Shown in pieces: positions 43,692 to 44,856 of a DNA stretch of 44,856 bases. Position numbers and translations under genes: made by a program. The stretch lies in the NCBI GenBank assembly GCA_018261615.1, contig JAGTSE010000050.1, positions 1 to 44,856 of the forward strand. Reading direction: 5' to 3'. Below the pieces are notes generated by a model, which saw only the letters and a list, made by a program, of their open reading frames with translations, did not search any database and was not told the origin of the DNA. How positions within the stretch are numbered: the first letter of the stretch is position 1; the number at the start of each line of letters is the position of its first letter. The stretch comes from Pseudomonadota bacterium (GTDB taxonomy: Bacteria > Pseudomonadota > Gammaproteobacteria > Enterobacterales > Enterobacteriaceae).

Positions 43692-44856
43692 ATGTTAAAA
43701 ATTAATATGCGAAGTGTGAAGGGGATTGTCTCTTCATATACTATTGATGCAAAAGCAGCACAAGCTACAATCATTGAAGTTCCTCGCCAGGGGATCTTCA
43801 ATATTGAATTAATCGATGGCGCTACTGGACATGCACCACAAATAGTCATTTCTAAACGGGTTGGAAAAAATTTATTATTATTTATTGGGCGTGATGAATC
43901 TACTCAGCCTGATGTCGTGCTGGAAAATTATTACGAAAATGATGATGTTCATGTAATCGGTCTTGGTGAAAATGGCCAGTATTACGAGTATGTGCCTACT
44001 TCCGGAGATGTTGCTGAATTTCCGCCAGCATTAACGGAAGGTAAGAGCGGTGAGCTGGTTTTAGGTGGCGAAGGTTACGCCAGTGCAGATCCGTTGGCTT
44101 CTGGTGATAATAATTTCAGTTGGTTACCCTTCCTCTTATTGGGTGGTGCTGTTACTGCGGGAGGCATCGCTATCGCAGCGTCTTCTGGCGGAGGTGGTGG
44201 TCACCATACTACGGCAAAAACAATCACAGCAACGTTTAATCCTGTAGCGGATGCTGACAGCGATGGTCGGCCTGAATTTTCGGGTACTTCAAATAGCCCT
44301 GATTCACAGGTAATCATTCAACTACCTGACGGCACGCAAATTACTACTCAAACTGACAGCGACGGAAACTGGTATGTTGAGGCTCCTGACTCGCAGCCTA
44401 ATGGTACCATTACCATTACGATCACTGATAATGCAGGTAATAGTGGTAGTTTTACAGAGGAATTTATCGATACGGTTGCACCTGAAGCGCCTGTTATTAA
44501 TATCAATGATAATGAGCAAATTGCAGGTAAAGCAGAACCAGGTTCAACCATAGTCATTACCGACGATAGTAACGGTAAATCCACTACTGTTATTGTTGAT
44601 GAAAATGGTGACTGGAGTATCCAGCCTAATCCAATCAATGAAGGTGATGATAACGTCACGGTTGTGGTAGTCGATCCTGCGGGTAACGTATCTCCATCTG
44701 CTGATGCCTCTCGTCCAGATATTACTCCGCCTGATAACATCAATTCCGGCCTGGTGACGGACTCCATCACCCTGACGGATGATGTGGGTGACATCACCGG
44801 GGAAATCGTCAGCGGCAGCGTCACCGACGACGCGCGTCCGACCTTCTCCGGCAACG
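43692..44856 (+). CDS. BapA-like giant type I-secreted adhesin, N-terminal part (runs off window)
   Basis: An open frame of 388 codons continues beyond the window. Residues 1-135 match the BapA-type prefix domain (begins MLKINMRSVKGIVSSYTIDA). Residues 144-163 form a hydrophobic segment (WLPFLLLGGAVTAGGIAIAA) followed by SSGGGGG. Bacterial Ig-like repeats of roughly 90 residues then begin (DGRPEFSGTSNSPDSQVIIQ, TDSDGNWYVEAPDSQPNGTI, DTVAPEAPVININDNEQIAG). Such proteins are secreted by type I systems through a C-terminal signal and mediate biofilm or host contact. The third repeat (from about residue 345, GDITGEIVSGSVTDDARPTF) uses GC-richer codons than the start of the gene, suggesting that repeats were exchanged. 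Confidence 0.9.
   Translation, partial: MLKINMRSVKGIVSSYTIDAKAAQATIIEVPRQGIFNIELIDGATGHAPQIVISKRVGKNLLLFIGRDESTQPDVVLENYYENDDVHVIGLGENGQYYEYVPTSGDVAEFPPALTEGKSGELVLGGEGYASADPLASGDNNFSWLPFLLLGGAVTAGGIAIAASSGGGGGHHTTAKTITATFNPVADADSDGRPEFSGTSNSPDSQVIIQLPDGTQITTQTDSDGNWYVEAPDSQPNGTITITITDNAGNSGSFTEEFIDTVAPEAPVININDNEQIAGKAEPGSTIVITDDSNGKSTTVIVDENGDWSIQPNPINEGDDNVTVVVVDPAGNVSPSADASRPDITPPDNINSGLVTDSITLTDDVGDITGEIVSGSVTDDARPTFSGN

Noticed and set aside
44348..44854. A 168-residue minus-strand ORF at the window end
   Set aside because: It is the antisense shadow of the Ig-like repeat region of the adhesin; the plus-strand frame has clear domain structure and the minus-strand one does not.
1..44856. 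CRISPR arrays, tRNA or rRNA genes
   Set aside because: No regularly spaced repeats and no tRNA- or rRNA-like sequences were seen anywhere in the window.

Overview
The window is chromosomal DNA of a member of the Enterobacteriaceae. Positions 1-33,930 hold the replication-terminus backbone shared by Escherichia, Salmonella and Citrobacter: gst, dtpA, the rsxABCDGE-nth operon, ydgK, cnu, blr, ydgJ, add, ydgA, manA, fumA, fumC, tus, rstBA, ydgC, ydgI, ydgH, pntAB, an MscS-family channel, uspE, fnr, ogt and smrA. A Ter site lies directly upstream of tus. The layout resembles Salmonella/Citrobacter more than E. coli K-12: there is no uid/hdhA/mal block between ydgA and add, no folM between ydgI and ydgC, no abg genes between ogt and smrA, and pntAB runs straight on to uspE-fnr. 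The genus cannot be fixed from the sequence alone.

Backbone functions fall into groups. rsxABCDGE encodes the inner-membrane electron-transfer complex that keeps SoxR reduced, with the Fe-S glycosylase gene nth at its end. fumA and fumC are the oxygen-labile and oxygen-stable fumarases, and a SoxS-box-like sequence precedes fumC. RstBA is a two-component system, PntAB is the transhydrogenase, and FNR is the anaerobic regulator with its own operator. rsxC carries a single-base frameshift inside its C-terminal repeats. Two features too short for ordinary ORF calling are the blr gene and the sRNA gene mcaS, the latter with a CRP-like site near -61.

From about 33,990 the DNA becomes an accessory region, much of it AT-rich and decayed. 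In order it holds: a CheD-like protein with the deamidase Cys/His spacing; a 127-bp ERIC element; the C-terminal third of a umuC gene with a frameshift; an unrecognised reading frame broken by two stops; a MarT-like ToxR-family regulator with a FidL-like partner; a decayed IS200; and the wreck of a class II microcin locus. That locus contains a MccL/colicin V-like precursor with an amber codon, a second double-glycine leader, and a CvaB-type exporter split by an IS5-family element and deletions.

The last 3.5 kb (41,302-44,856) is an apparently intact locus: a CRP/IprA-like regulator, a LuxR-type regulator, an OmpA-like envelope protein, and the first 388 codons of a giant BapA-like type I-secreted adhesin that runs off the window. 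Its secretion genes would be expected downstream. The best candidates for new biology are the microcin remnant, the CheD-like protein and this regulator-equipped adhesin locus.
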